A DNA stretch of 64,000 bases from Brachynemurus nebulosus (GCA_035578155.1 JAPWDM010000008.1:21414598-21478597); one strand, 5' to 3'; shown: positions 47,253-59,321, numbered from the stretch's first letter. Program-made: numbers and translations. Notes: generated by a model not told the origin, from the sequence alone.

Positions 47253-47644
47253 ACCTTTCACCGCTTACGTAGCGAAAACGGTGATAGATACATTAAAAAG
47301 TGTTAAGACCTTTCTTGTAGAGAATCGAATTCTAACAAAAAAGTCCGCGAGAGCACCTGTCTATCTTATACAGGTGAAAATATACAGCGCTCCAAACGCG
47401 CACTCAAAAATTCACTTTTTCTAGCGTTCCGGTAAGGTTACGGACGACACACCCTGCCGGAACGCTAGAAAAAGTGGATTTTTGAGTGCGCGTTTGGAGC
47501 GCTGTATCTTTTCACCTGTACAAGATAGACAGGTGCTCTCCCTAACTTTTTTGTAGAGAATTCGATTCTCTACAAGAAAGGTCTTAAGTCTTAACACTTT
47601 TTAATGTATCTATCACCGTTTTCGCTACGTAAGCGATGAAAGGT
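47253..47644. repeat. inner palindrome, about 180-bp arms
   Basis: Arms 47253-47432 and 47457-47644 pair with few mismatches (shared CTACGTAAGCG, CCTGTCTATCTT, GCGCTCCAAACGCGCACTCA, CTAGCGTTCCGG). The spacer is 24 bp. It is clearly GC-richer than its surroundings. Confidence 0.9.
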
Positions 47645-47654
47645 CAAAATACCC

Positions 47655-47985
47655 CTGTCGCAGCATCCTGCATAACATAGCGAATTTCCGTTTATAAAAA
47701 TTAGTTTTTCTCGGAAACTAGTTGACATAGAATAATAGTTTAAAGACCTTTTTTATGTAATTTTTTCTCCTCTTGTAAATGATGTAAAAAAATTTGGCAA
47801 AAATTTTTGAATAAGTGGAAATTTTGGCAAAAAACTAATTTTTTGCAAGAACAAAAACCATGTTCCTGGCATCCGACGTGTCTGGCTGAAGAACTCGTCC
47901 AAGATTTTTGGACTTCCAACGTTGGCACCAAATTTCGTAAACCTAGGACATTTCGTTCGAGAATTATCGTGCTGATACATATATT

Positions 47986-48056
<71 letters not shown>

Positions 48057-48160
48057 TTTAGTGAATATTATTTTCGGTTTCTAGGGACCTCAAAACAAAT
48101 TTCTGCCATAGTTCCGGGCTCAAGTCGCGTCATGACACCTACTGTAATAGCTGAATTTCC
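47655..48160 (+). repeat. direct repeat unit, copy 1
   Basis: GCAGCATCCTGCATAACA, then TTTTCTCGGAAACTAG, CATCCGACGTGTCTGGCTGA and GGGCTCAAGTCGCGTCATGA recur in the same order at 48785-49730. The (AT)n run at 47990-48053 sits inside. Confidence 0.7.
47990..48053. repeat. (AT)32 microsatellite
   Basis: A pure AT dinucleotide run. The frame across it is not a gene. Confidence 0.97.
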
Positions 48161-48369
48161 AGAATTCTTTCTGGAAATTCGCTAAAACGCTATTTATGAA
48201 TTTTCAATATTGTTTAAACAATATATAAAAACATATCCGGGAGTTCACATTTTGCACAAATGTTCTCCTCAGTAATCCCTACAAGAATCTCTTTTTAAAA
48301 ATTTTTTATATCTATTCTAAAATTAACGTTTGTTGAGATAGGGCTTAAAATTAGTGCTATTGGACTATA

Positions 48370-48705
48370 TACCAAAAGTAGCGAGGTCACAGCAGTTCAA
48401 TACCAAAAGTAGTTAGGTTACAGTAATTCTATACCAAAAGTAAAGATTGCAGCGGTTCCGTTTCAAAAGTATTAAAACCACAACAGTTCAGTACCAACAG
48501 AAGTAAGGTCACAGCAGTTCTGTACCAAAAGTAATAAGATTATAGCGATTTGGTAACAAAAGTAGTAAGGTTATAGCGATTTTGTAACAAAAGTAGTAAG
48601 GTCACAGCAGTTCTATACCCAAAGTAGTATAAGGTTATAGCAATTCTATACCAAAAGTAAGTAATAACTAATAATGCTACAATAGTTCTATACCAAAAGA
48701 TTTAC
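48370..48705. repeat. minisatellite, about 10 diverged units
   Basis: The units read TACCAAAAGTAGTAAGGTCA-CAGCAGTTCTA with more variation than at 34211-35172. The flank after the array (TATACCAAAAGATTTACGA) matches the flank at 35150-35190. Confidence 0.9.
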
Positions 48706-48784
48706 GAAAATGAAATAAAAATCACAAATAAATATGCATTTTTTTAAAAATTATTTTCATTACAGTTGAAACTTTATAATATAA

Positions 48785-49730
48785 AATATCCATGTCACAG
48801 CATCCTGCAACGCAGATTTCCGTTTACAAAAATTAATTTTTCTCGCAAACCAGTTTACATAGAATAAAATTTCAAAACCTTTTTCATGTGATTTTTTCTC
48901 CTCTTTCTAATGGTGTAAAAAAATATCGTAAAATCTTTTAAACTTGGAGAAATTTTGGCAAAAAACTTATTTTTTCTACTCCTGTTAAAGAACACACTCA
49001 TTACATATCCGTTAATTGTTGAGAAAGTTAGGCATTATTCAAAGGTGTGGAAAAATTTTCATTACTCACTACCTTTTTGACCAATGAAATAACCGTATTA
49101 ACCATTATTCAATGGTCTGGTTTTAGTTTTGTGTATAATATATGTACGTATCAATTTTTAATTTCAAATATGTTGCGTAGTAACATCTAAGTAAACAAAG
49201 TAGCTTGTATTTTGTTTTCATCGTTTGTACATATATAAACATTTAATGAAATTAGAGAATGATTAAAAATTGTATTCTTTTATTTTAAAATTTATATTCA
49301 ATTTTATTTAAATCAAAAAGGAAAAAAGTCGTAGAAAAAATATCGTATTCAACTCGCTTGCAATGGCTATTACTCACTCAGATGCATTACGACACTCGCC
49401 TCGCAAGCTCTCGTAATAGCTATCATTACCAGCTTGTTGAATAATATACTATTTTTCACGAAAAATACTCAAAAAACCATGATCCGGGCATCGGGCGTGC
49501 CTGGCTGAAGAACTCATCCAAGGGTTTGAGACAAAATATTTTCATCAAATTGTGTAAAAATTAGATATTTCGTTCAAGAGTTATCGTGTGGACCTACATA
49601 CATATATCATATATGTAAATTTTAATAAGTATAATTTTCAACTTCTACAAACCTCAAAACAAATTTCTATCATAGTCTCGGGCTCAAGTCGTGTCATGAC
49701 AATATGTAGCTAAATTTTCCATTCTAAAAA
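48785..49730 (+). repeat. direct repeat unit, copy 2, interrupted
   Basis: This matches 47655-48160 but is split at about 48975 by about 490 bp of other sequence ending near 49470. The interrupting segment contains an inverted pair (ATTCAACTCGCTTGCAATGG and GTAATAGCTATCATTACCAG-CTTGTTGAAT at 49346-49445). Confidence 0.65.
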
Positions 49731-52055
49731 TTGGCTAAAAAGTAGTACTAAAATATTGTTTCATAATGTTATATCAACTTTATATGTTCTTATACTTTTA
49801 AGTAATAAAATCTAAAGTTTTATATTGCACGTACATTTCTTTTAAACTTCTAATATGTATTTATTATTCCATCGTATTGTTCTAGTATTTTCTGTACGTT
49901 GGTGTCGTGTCGTATCGTGGCGTACACAACGAAAACGTAAACGAAAACGAAGAAATTCGATTTAATTTTGATTAAAAACTCATTATTATTTATTTTTCAT
50001 TTATTTTTCAATTTTATTACATTTTTGTTTTTCATTCGCCTGCCTGCCTATTTCTTTTTAAAATAAACGAAAAAAAAAAAATAAAAAATAAAATAAAATG
50101 ACAATGAATAGATTTTTTTAAATTGAAAATTTCGAAATTCGTACAAAAAAAGACACGTAATAAAACTCGTTAACCGACCTAAAAATGTGTTGATAAATTT
50201 CTTTTATTTAAATTCTTTTTTTGAAATATATTCCATTCTCAAGTGTCTGACAATGTTATTATTTTAGAAAATTTTAACGATTAGAACAAATTGAAGCAAA
50301 ATTATGTTATTTTTCCAAAAAAGCGAAATTTCAACCAACTTGAATAGAAAAATTGTTTCCAATTTCTTTCTTTATCGTTTTGAATTAGAAAATTGTAAAA
50401 TGACGGTTAAAGCCAAATAAAACCAGTTTAATATTCCTGGAAGCCGACGATTTATCATTGAGATTACCAACACTCTCGAAGAAAAAAGCTTAAAATAGCT
50501 GTTGAAATTTTTAATAAAAAAATTCCCATAATAAATAAGTAGGTACAGTAGAAAAAAGGCATATAGTGCAAAAAAACACAAAAAATAAAACTCATTTCGA
50601 GGAAATTTGGAAAAAATTAATAAGTTTGAGGAATTAAGAAAATTTTGATTTTTTAAGTTTTTTTCAAAGACCCTTTATCTTTCTTATCAACACCAAAAAA
50701 TTTTTGTAATTTTGGAGCAAAGTAGATTCCAATCGACACTCTTTTTTCCTAAAATGACACAGTGGTTGGGGGTGACTAGAAATATGAATTTTCCCACTGG
50801 AAGAGTTCGAAGAGCAAAGTTTCGAAAAATGTTTGAATATATAATTTGTAAAAATTTCAGTCTACAGCAACTTTCTTTTTGACAACTTTTCTTAAAAATT
50901 CACTCATCTACCCCTAAAATCGCAAAATATATTTTGACTTTTTATAACTTTTGAACGGAATACTTTTTTATTGGAACCCCTCCCCCTTACCAGGTTTTAA
51001 AAAATGAAATCACAGACGGAAAACTCATGCAACCACGTTATCAGTTTTTTTAAAAAGACAAATTGCAATAAATTTACTTAAATTTCCTACATTTTATCCC
51101 GGAAAATTGCGAAAAATCTAGTTACGGAACCCTAGCGTGCATTTTCGACACACTTTTTACCGATTTTATTCTGGCATCCGATTTAAACACTTCGCAATGT
51201 ACCCATTATAGAAGTCAGTGGCAACATATTGGTAACGCTATTAATCAATAATATACATTAGTGACGGGTTTGATACTAGGTCTGGGGTGCTCTCTGGATA
51301 CTTTGAACGTATGTTCGTATAATTTTATTTATTATTTACTAATGTTAAACAAAGTTGAACAAAGATTGTGATTGAACTTTAAAGTGCATCATATGTTATG
51401 TAATACAAAAAAAATACAATAGCCTTGTTATTTTTGATTATATAAACCATTATTTAAGTAAATGACACTTTACAATAACAAATAATAAATTAACACAGGC
51501 GGGTGTGATTAGATGAAGAAAGGGTTTCCCCATTTTTCAAAGAACTATAAAGCACTATATGTGTACATTGTTATTGCAATATACTGAATTTTAATTTTCA
51601 TTAAAGAAAAATAATTACCACTTTTTACAATACTAGTGTTTTATATCATTCAAAAGAAAACGAGAACCGTTTTAAGATCACTTTTGTGTCCGTCTGTCTG
51701 TTGCTCACACGTTTTTCTCGAAATTGTATGACATAAAAATTTGCAATTTGACACGATGCTAGGTCATACATATATCAAAGGAAATCGAATGTTCAAGTTT
51801 CAATGGAAAAGCCTTGTAATGTGGATAATGTAATATGTAGTTATATTTAACTAAAATGTAGACCAAAATAACTAAACTGGAAAAAATTTTTTTTAAAATC
51901 CGCTAATAAATTAAAAACAGTTGAAGATCAAAGTTTAAGGCAGAATTCCAGTTCGCTTGTGACGTCAAATATCCGCACAATCGGACACCGAGTGTCTTTT
52001 ATACAATATTTTTTTTATTTAGATACATATATTTTAATTACTATAGATTTAATAT
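49731..52055. other. no gene recognised
   Basis: AT-rich. TTGGAACCCCTCCCCCTTAC (50980) and TACGGAACCCTAGCG (51123) resemble words from old insect repeats. No frame or splice pair. Confidence 0.4.
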
Positions 52056-52059
52056 TTAA

Positions 52060-52963
52060 CCCTAGAATCATACGTACTCGTCAAAACGACGAACGAACTT
52101 CTCTACCTGCTCCAATACTGTGACTTGTCGGTACCTGCTCGCTGTGAAACTTCTGTTATCTAATTTATTTGTTATTATAACACATAAGACATATAAATTT
52201 TGTTTATAGCTATTGTCGTTTTTTTATACTGAAATAGTGTGCGTCAAAAGGACGACGATGTATGATTAACCTATATTTTTTTTTTTAAAGATTTTGTACT
52301 CCACATATAAAAGTTTTCCTAATTTTTCTAAAATTTATTAAAGATATGGATGTTATAATTAATTTATTCAATGATTATGATAATGTGAAAGATGATTACA
52401 GCTGTTTGACTTATAGAGACGACATAATATTGAAGTTTGAATATATTGAATCGAAAACTAAAGAATGCGTTTCGAATGACTTAATAAAAGATTAACAATT
52501 TATTTTGTGGAAAATATTTTAATTTTTATTATTTTTTGAGATCTTATTCGAAAAATTACTAACAAATTTTAGAAAATTTACAAATGTGCCTAATGGGGAA
52601 ATAACTACATATCTATAGGAATATTTATGACTGAGAAATTTCACATTCTGTAAAGTCACACATGTCCACTGACTCATAATAGTTCATAAATTAATTATTA
52701 CAATTGATGTATTTATATATTTTTTAATTTTTATAATGAAAATATGCTTTGATAAAAAGATTAAAAAAATTAATAAATATTTACATTAAGAAATTTTTCC
52801 AAATCCAATTTTTTTTAAATATTTTGTTCGCTTTTGTAGTATTGTTATGTAAAAAAAATGTTTTTTGCAAATAAACTCTAAAACTCCCCGTAAAAAGTCC
52901 ATTCGTCGAAACGACGCCGATGTATGATTAACTTGACTCGTAGACCAACGTATGATTCTAGGG
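52060..52963 (-). mobile_element. piggyBac-like MITE, copy B
   Basis: The same CCCTAGAATCATACGT ends lie between TTAA duplications (52056-52059, 52964-52967). The interior is the reverse complement of 45010-45931 with few differences, so both came from one recent source. Confidence 0.9.
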
Positions 52964-53325
52964 TTAAAAAAAAATTAATTTTTTATTATAATTGAATGAA
53001 TCTTCAAAAGTTAAAAAAATGACATTTTAAAACGTCAAAATATTGATTTTGTAAAAGATAAAAATTTCAAAATTGTCGTATCCGTAGTAATTAACGTATT
53101 TACCAGTTTTATAAAAAAGTTCAATAAAAAGAAACTCTTCGCTCTGTTTGCAATGCCGTAGCAAAGATGACATCACACATCTGTATCAGATAAAACAGAA
53201 CTATCGGTGTAAAGTGCAACTTTAAAGCATCATAACTTTGTTAGTTATTGAGATACCTTAATTTTTCTTTTACATTGTTGTTTTTACCCATAAAAAAAAA
53301 AAAACGAAAGACTTCTCCATTTAGC

Positions 53326-53400
53326 TAAACGTTAAGTGAATATATGAATATTAACATATGTTTAAATATACGAACAAACCAAAGCAAATTTTAATTGATA
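53326..53400 (+). repeat. SINE body fragment
   Basis: AACGTTAAGTGAATATATGA and the following ATATGTTTAAATA match the middle of the SINE body (2203-2260), without a tRNA head. Confidence 0.5.
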
Positions 53401-54093
53401 ATCTCAGTCTCTACGCATTTGATTCTTATCAGAGGCAAAGTTATTCTTGTTAAACAATACATACATATTATAATTCATATTGAGTGTTTTATTTGAAGTA
53501 ATAATAATTATTAATATAAATTAAGTGGTTATGTCAATACGTGGACATTTTATCGTTTAATTTAAATAAGTGGACTGAATATAGGTACATATATCCACTC
53601 ATATTGCATTATTATATAATCAATAATTATATTATATAATATGTATATAAAAAAAACATAGCTTGTATAACTAATGCAAACAAAAATTGTATTTTACCAA
53701 AAGTTTTTACATATTTAATAGATACTGTAGCTAGTGTGTCCTTTGATTCATTGAGGTTCTAAATTTTCGAGGTTCGAAACTCATACTCATAAATTTAATA
53801 TTTTATAGATTACATATCAAACTTAAAGCTCCAAATGCTGGTTAATCTACACAAACAGTAATTACCAAGGACACAGTAAGTAGGTGTATTCAACCTCTTT
53901 TCACCTCCAAAAAATCCTTATTTAGATGAAACACGAAAAGATTATAAGTAAATATTTAAAACGAATTTTGAAGAAAAAATAAATTTATTCGTAGGGAAAA
54001 TTGAAGTAAGTTGGCGACAGTAACAATAAGCAAAAACTTGAATTGCAATTTCGAAAACTCAAGCTTATGGTAGTTTAAAAAATAATAATAATA

Positions 54094-55682
54094 CACAGAG
54101 AGAAAATTCATATAAAAATTACTGTGCTCAGCACTACAATCGACGTGAAAAAGGCGAACATATTCAGTTTTGTACGGTAAAAATATAAAAATTATAATTA
54201 ATCATAGAAAATTTAAAGGATAGAATGTTCTTTCCGTAATATTAGCTCCGTAAAATTTGTAAAACAGCACAGTAAAAAGTTCCATTGCCGACAAAAAAAT
54301 ATTTTTTAATTGTTTTTCTTACAAAAATTACCATGCTGTCTTAAAATAGAAGAAAAGTAGAAAAGAAGAAAAGAAGCTAATAGTAGAAAGAAAGAAAGAG
54401 AAGGTATCAACGCTGTCACATAGCGAGGCAAGCTGCAGAAGGTATCAACACAATCATATATGAAGGTCACATAGCCAGACTGGTGGTGTTGCAAGTAGCT
54501 GGTCACACTGCTGGTGTAGTGTTGTGTGATGTCGAAGCAGTGTTCATTTGAATGTCTTACAGGACGGATGGTCATCGTTTAATTCATCATTTTGTTACTT
54601 CACTATCTTCAGTATTAGAATATATTGTTGCCAATCATTTTTGTATGCATCATAAAGAATCGAACGTCGGAAAAGATCGGGCATCTTCGAAGTTTTTACA
54701 GGTACAGCCCAAGCAACATAAGGGTGCGGGTCAGATGCGCAAACGAAAGAGTACGACAACAAGAATTAAACTATAACATATATGCATAAGCATTTTTTCA
54801 ACCTTCTCCCAAATTGCGTGGACTAGCTTTATAGAAGGATGGACATAATGAAACCAATATCTTCTATTTCATAGCTTTTCTTTATTAAAATTGCCAAAAT
54901 ATTTTCGATATGTTTAATATCATCTTCAGTGGCTAAACATCAAAAAAAAAAAAAAAAAAAAATTTTTTACAACGTAATAATAAACAATAACATCATTTTT
55001 ATATATTTACAATTCTTCGTTAACTTATACTATTATTTTTTAGGTTATAAGCTACATATTGGATAGGAGGATTATTTATTTATTTTTGTAAAAACAACAA
55101 GAATTTGTGATTTAGTTGATATATAGGAAATTTTATGTTTGGAAGAATATATCAACTAAATCACAAATTCTTGTTGTTTTTACAAAAATAAATAAATAAT
55201 CCTCCTATCCAATATGTAGCTTATAACCTAAAAAATAATAGTATAAGTTAACGAAGAATTGTAAATATATAAAAATGATGTTATTGTTTATTATTACGTT
55301 GTAAAAAATTTTTTTTTTTTTTTTTTTTTGATGTTTAGCCACTGAAGATGATATTAAACATATCGAAAATATTTTGGCAATTTTAATAAAGAAAAGCTAT
55401 GAAATAGAAGATATTGGTTTCATTATGTCCATCCTTCTATAAAGCTAGTCCACGCAATTTGGGAGAAGGTTGAAAAAATTCTTCGTGAAATTTATATATC
55501 CCAAAAAAAATATTGTTGTAATATATGCATAAGAGTGTGATAGAAGTTGTGTTAGCACATTAAATTTTACCATGCTATAATATATTTTTTACTTTGGTCG
55601 TCAATCGTGCACGTATTATAAGAGAGCATGGTAATTTTTCTGAAATTTTATCTACAAAAATTATATGATTTTTCTCTCCGTG
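54094..55682. mobile_element. TA-flanked CACAGAGA-ended element with cargo and giant palindrome
   Basis: The ends CACAGAGAGAAAATTCATAT and CACGGAGAGAAAAATCATAT (complement of the right) are inverted, with TA on both sides. Near both ends are inverted ACCATGCT words (54330, 55571 and 55627). Between them lie a GC-richer part (54400-54777) and the 333-bp-arm palindrome. The GC-richer part includes a 74-codon plus-strand frame at 54552-54776, with acceptor-like TTACAG at 54563-54568, ending in a basic stretch (RKRKSTTTRIKL); I do not recognise it. The element resembles 63591-63873 and more distantly the CACAGTGA group. Confidence 0.65.
54792..55479. repeat. perfect-looking palindrome, 333-bp arms, 22-nt loop
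   Basis: Arm 1 (54792-55124) and arm 2 (55147-55479) are exact reverse complements wherever I compared them, and position pairs add to 110,271 throughout, so there is no gap, even across the A21 / T21 tracts at 54942-54962 and 55309-55329. The loop is 55125-55146. Flanking sequence differs on the two sides, apart from ATATGCATAAG at 54780-54790 and about 55521-55532. A transcript would form a long double-stranded hairpin. Confidence 0.93.
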
Positions 55683-56022
55683 TAATAATAAACAGATAGA
55701 ATACACGATAAGAATTACTGTGTTATGAATGATTTCTCAAGAAATTAATTTTAAATACAGCTTTTTGGTGAGAGGGAATCTTGTTCTATCAAATACAGTT
55801 TTTCACTTATTTTAATAATATTTATTATGATCTAAATTCATCTTTGAAAGATAAAAGCGTCTCCGTTCGTATTGACTCAATTACCCTACAAATCATAATT
55901 TTTAATCGATCTTTACAATTTTAATTTCTGTCTATTTTTTAACTATCAGAAACGAACCTTATTGATTTAATTTGTATCTAAAAAAAAAAGCGTAATCTAT
56001 GTATAAATTGGCACGTTAACTT

Positions 56023-56366
56023 TTAGGGTGTCTACACAATCAATGAAATAAAGAATAAGAAATAAGAAATAAAGAATAAGAAGTAGGCCATCTAGTGACG
56101 TTGAGTGGAACTTTAACGTAACTGCTCATAGATATAAATATGTAGGTACTTTTGTACGTCAAAATTCGTGATTTTTTTCACTTTAGTGACAAAAAAGTCA
56201 TCACGAACGTTATTTTTTCATGAATTTGGATGTACAAAAATACCTAAATACATATACCTATGGGCAGTTACGTTAAAGTTCCATTCAACGTCACTAGATG
56301 GCATACTTCTTATTCCTTATTTCTTATTTCTTATTCCTTATTTCATTGATTGTGTATGACCCATTA
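56023..56366 (-). mobile_element. 344-bp palindromic MITE, copy 2
   Basis: This is the opposite-orientation copy of 36741-37085, with the same two distinct ends (TTAGGGTGTCTACACAATCA and TAATGGGTCATACACAATCA). Differences are few. Confidence 0.8.
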
Positions 56367-57550
56367 CTGACATGTACGCCCTATCGTCGCTGCTCAACGT
56401 AAGTATGCTTAATGTATGCATATGTCTTCGCGGTGATTACTACACAGGTACTTATGGTTATAGATCAACAATGTCGGTTATTCCTATTTATATTAAAATA
56501 ACGCACAAGGTGTACACTTTTAGTTTTACCAGCGATTTGTTAATATAATTAATTTATATATATGTACATTAAAATCAAGGTGTGTAAATAAACAATACCC
56601 ACTTCCAAAAACTGGAAAATACCATTTTTGCTTGTGTGAACTATACATAATAATATAATATGTACCTATATATTTTATTGACATAAACTAATATAACACA
56701 ATATAATTACTTATTGATGTCTTTGCCGTAAGTACATATAATTAATATAATTAACTTTTCCGATGACATTTGAAAGGAATGACAAGTGAATTAACAAAAT
56801 GGACGTCTTTGATCGAATAAAACAAAAACGATTACGTCATGATTGAAAAGAGATAACAATACTTATATTTTTCATAAATAAAGCATCCAAATGAAAAATT
56901 TTTGGTGTACTTTTGATCAAATTAAAACCATTGGACTAACCAAAAATAGATATTAAGTGTAAGTCAAATTTTCAAACAGTATTTTATTTTTAAAAAATTT
57001 AAAAAAAAAAACACATTTCATCAACCTTTTTCAAAAATGAATCATTTTTACAACATTCAACTAATAAAATTCAAAAATTTTACCATTATGACGTTATCAA
57101 GGGTATTAAAATATTTTTTTTCTATTGTTTAGATGCGCCACAACTTAAGTGATATGCATTGATTTTGGTAGTGTTATTGCATTTGATGAGAGGAATGGTT
57201 ATTGAAATTAAAGTGTGAGGTATGGTAATGTTTGTGATGACGTATCTCCCCCGGTTGGTTTCGAACTCACGATCTACCAGACAAGATCGGAGATGCTAAC
57301 CACATGACCAACTCAGGGTCTTAAAATATTTAAAAGTATAAAAATCGTAACTTAAATGATATAATTATGAATCATTCAGTTAATTATAATTGATTTTTGT
57401 TACAATTCTTTTCATTTCTGTCAAAATTTAAAACACTAGACATTTAGAAAATCAAATTTTGTAATATTTTGTTTAATAGTTTTGAAGAAATTCTGTTATT
57501 TTGACTCAAAAGTTACTCAAATCATAATTTTTTTTTCTAAAGTGAATTCC
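56367..57550. other. no gene; one tRNA-like SINE head
   Basis: AT-rich apart from the minus-strand SINE head at 57245-57320. No frame. Confidence 0.4.
57245..57320 (-). repeat. tRNA-derived SINE head
   Basis: On the minus strand GAGTTGGTCATGTGGTTAGC resembles an A box and D arm, and GTGAGTTCGAAACCAACC a B box. The anticodon arm is unclear. The sequence downstream on that strand (to about 57130) is likely the body. Confidence 0.55.
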
Positions 57551-57790
57551 TTTTATAAGTGTACGTGCACACAGAAAGCGAGTAAGAGCAGAGCGATGCC
57601 GAGCGAGTACATGCTATTTTGTTAAACACATACATTTTAATGCAATGTTTTCAAGCTGATTTCGCTTGTTGTGCCCTCTGTTGTGTGTTTTGTCGTTTTT
57701 ATCGTTTTTGTCCATTGTTGCTGCGTCGTAATATAATATACATATATAATATTTCTTTTGTATTATTTAAAACATAATAATAAGATAAAA

Positions 57791-57949
57791 ATGGACATCG
57801 AATTATTAATAAATGAAATTTATTTACGCCAAGCATTATGGAATCCAGGACATAGGAATTACCACAACCGAGATTATGTTGCCAGATTATGGCAGGATAT
57901 TTCAAAAAAAAAAATAAATTTAGATGGCTTAATAATTAAATTAAATTAA
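57791..57949 (+). pseudogene. N-terminal half of a MADF domain, truncated
   Basis: Seen: a 52-codon frame starting AAAATGGACATC (good start context). Residues 1-38 match the first half of the MADF (Adf-1/Myb-SANT-like) pattern: an acidic start, LINEIYLRQALWNP with the conserved Leu-Trp, then H-x-x-Y-x-x-R-D and a second conserved Trp in ARLWQDIS. Known: MADF domains are about 80-90 residues, bind DNA, and occur in Drosophila Adf-1-type regulators and in the accessory protein of PIF/Harbinger transposons. The frame passes a run of ten A and stops after KKKINLDGLIIKLN with no donor GT inside, so the second half (usually K-x-RWKNLRD) is missing. Inference: a decayed copy, or a first exon with a frameshift in the A-run. 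The GC-richer sequence just upstream (57560-57720) could be its 5' flank. Family call fairly firm; functional status doubtful. Confidence 0.5.
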
Positions 57950-58672
57950 TATAATCGGAGGTACTAGAAGTCATTCTAAAGTACCCCCAAGATTTTTGAG
58001 GATCTTGTAACTGTGGTAGAAAATGATAAAATTCACCATGTTCGTATCCATTTTTATTTATTTCATGGACTCAGTGCGAACGATTTCTAAAGAGCCTTTT
58101 TTGTTTTAAACGTAATCTTATATTACTTTCCAAAAAATAAGTATATAAAATAAAATTATTCATTTTAAATAGCCTGCCCTATTACAGAAACGTTTGCATA
58201 CAAAAAAATATTCAATTTAATAAAATTCCGATGTGTATAATAATGTATAAATAATAATTGGGGAAAATAAACTGACAACTGCAGTGATCTGTCAAATTCA
58301 GCAAATCGCAGACAGCACAAAACAGTAAGCAGTATGAACAGTAGCTAGATTCAGACTTGCTCGGTCTCGCTCGGTCCAGTATCGCACGCAGTGTGGACGA
58401 CTACTTAGTTCAGTGGAAAAAAATTTGCCACACAGCGACGTCAGTCACGGTGGTATCGCCGAGCATTGATATTTTTAAGTTGATTTGTTTTTTTAAAAGG
58501 AACGATTTTTGTGGGTGTTTCATATTATTACGTAAATAGTAAATTCTAATTATGTAAATAGTTAAATTTTCCTCCTGGAAATTTGCTAAAACTTTCCAAT
58601 GCTTGCTTCAAAACATTCTTGAAACAGAAACTAAAAAACAGGCGCATTTACGTATTTACCTGACGTCCCGTA

Positions 58673-58759
<87 letters not shown>

Positions 58760-59321
58760 CATAACGTTGTATGACGTCATTTTTATACAAACAAAATCAT
58801 TCAACGATGAATAGAATATTTTTTTTATTATTTTTTAATTATATTAAAATGAAATTTGATGTCAACTTGTCAATAAATATATCACGTGTTACTAACCTAA
58901 CACATATTAAATAACCATAATCATAAGGCATTAGATAAATTATATTTTATTCTGTGATTCATATAAAAGAAAAACTAAATATCAATTTTAAGGGGACCGA
59001 TACTTATTGTTAGAATGAAACAGAAAGATTTGAAAAATATCGTTATATTGTTAGTAATCTGTTAATCCACAAATATCTCCGAAACGACTGCTTGTATGAA
59101 AAAAGTAACTGGACCTTTTTGTAATAAATTTTATAGTAATTACTTTTGTCGAAAAATCAAAAATTTCCCACGTACTTACCAAAAACTGCTTTGGTGATTC
59201 TAACAAAAGAAAAACATTTTAAAGAGGTTGAACTGTTATGATAACAATAAATAAATGACGAAAACCACTCGAAACAAACCAAACTAAAGTTTCATCTTGA
59301 TTAAGAAGCCGATTTTATTGA
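57950..59321. other. no gene recognised
   Basis: A GC-richer patch at 58340-58460 (CTCGGTCTCGCTCGGTCC) could be an untranslated exon or promoter. The frame at 58357-58539 has no features that I know. Confidence 0.3.
58674..58758. repeat. (TA)n microsatellite, about 80 bp
   Basis: A TA dinucleotide run, nearly pure. Confidence 0.97.

Larger units (their letters stand above)
47101..48365. mobile_element. foldback element inserted in a minisatellite repeat
   Basis: Outer arms of about 150-180 bp (47101-47250 and 48183-48365) are inverted copies, starting GTCTGATAGCACTAA / GTCCAATAGCACTAA, with TA on each side. The locus without the element is seen at 34170-34215, where AAATTTC(C/T)AT runs directly into the first minisatellite unit, which fixes the insertion point. 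Inside are a second palindrome (47253-47644), a segment shared with 48785-49730 and an AT microsatellite. Confidence 0.75.

Noticed and set aside
47807..48061. 84-codon frame ending in Tyr-Ile repeats
   Set aside because: It runs through the AT microsatellite; its first part is a segment of a dispersed repeat with stops in the second copy.
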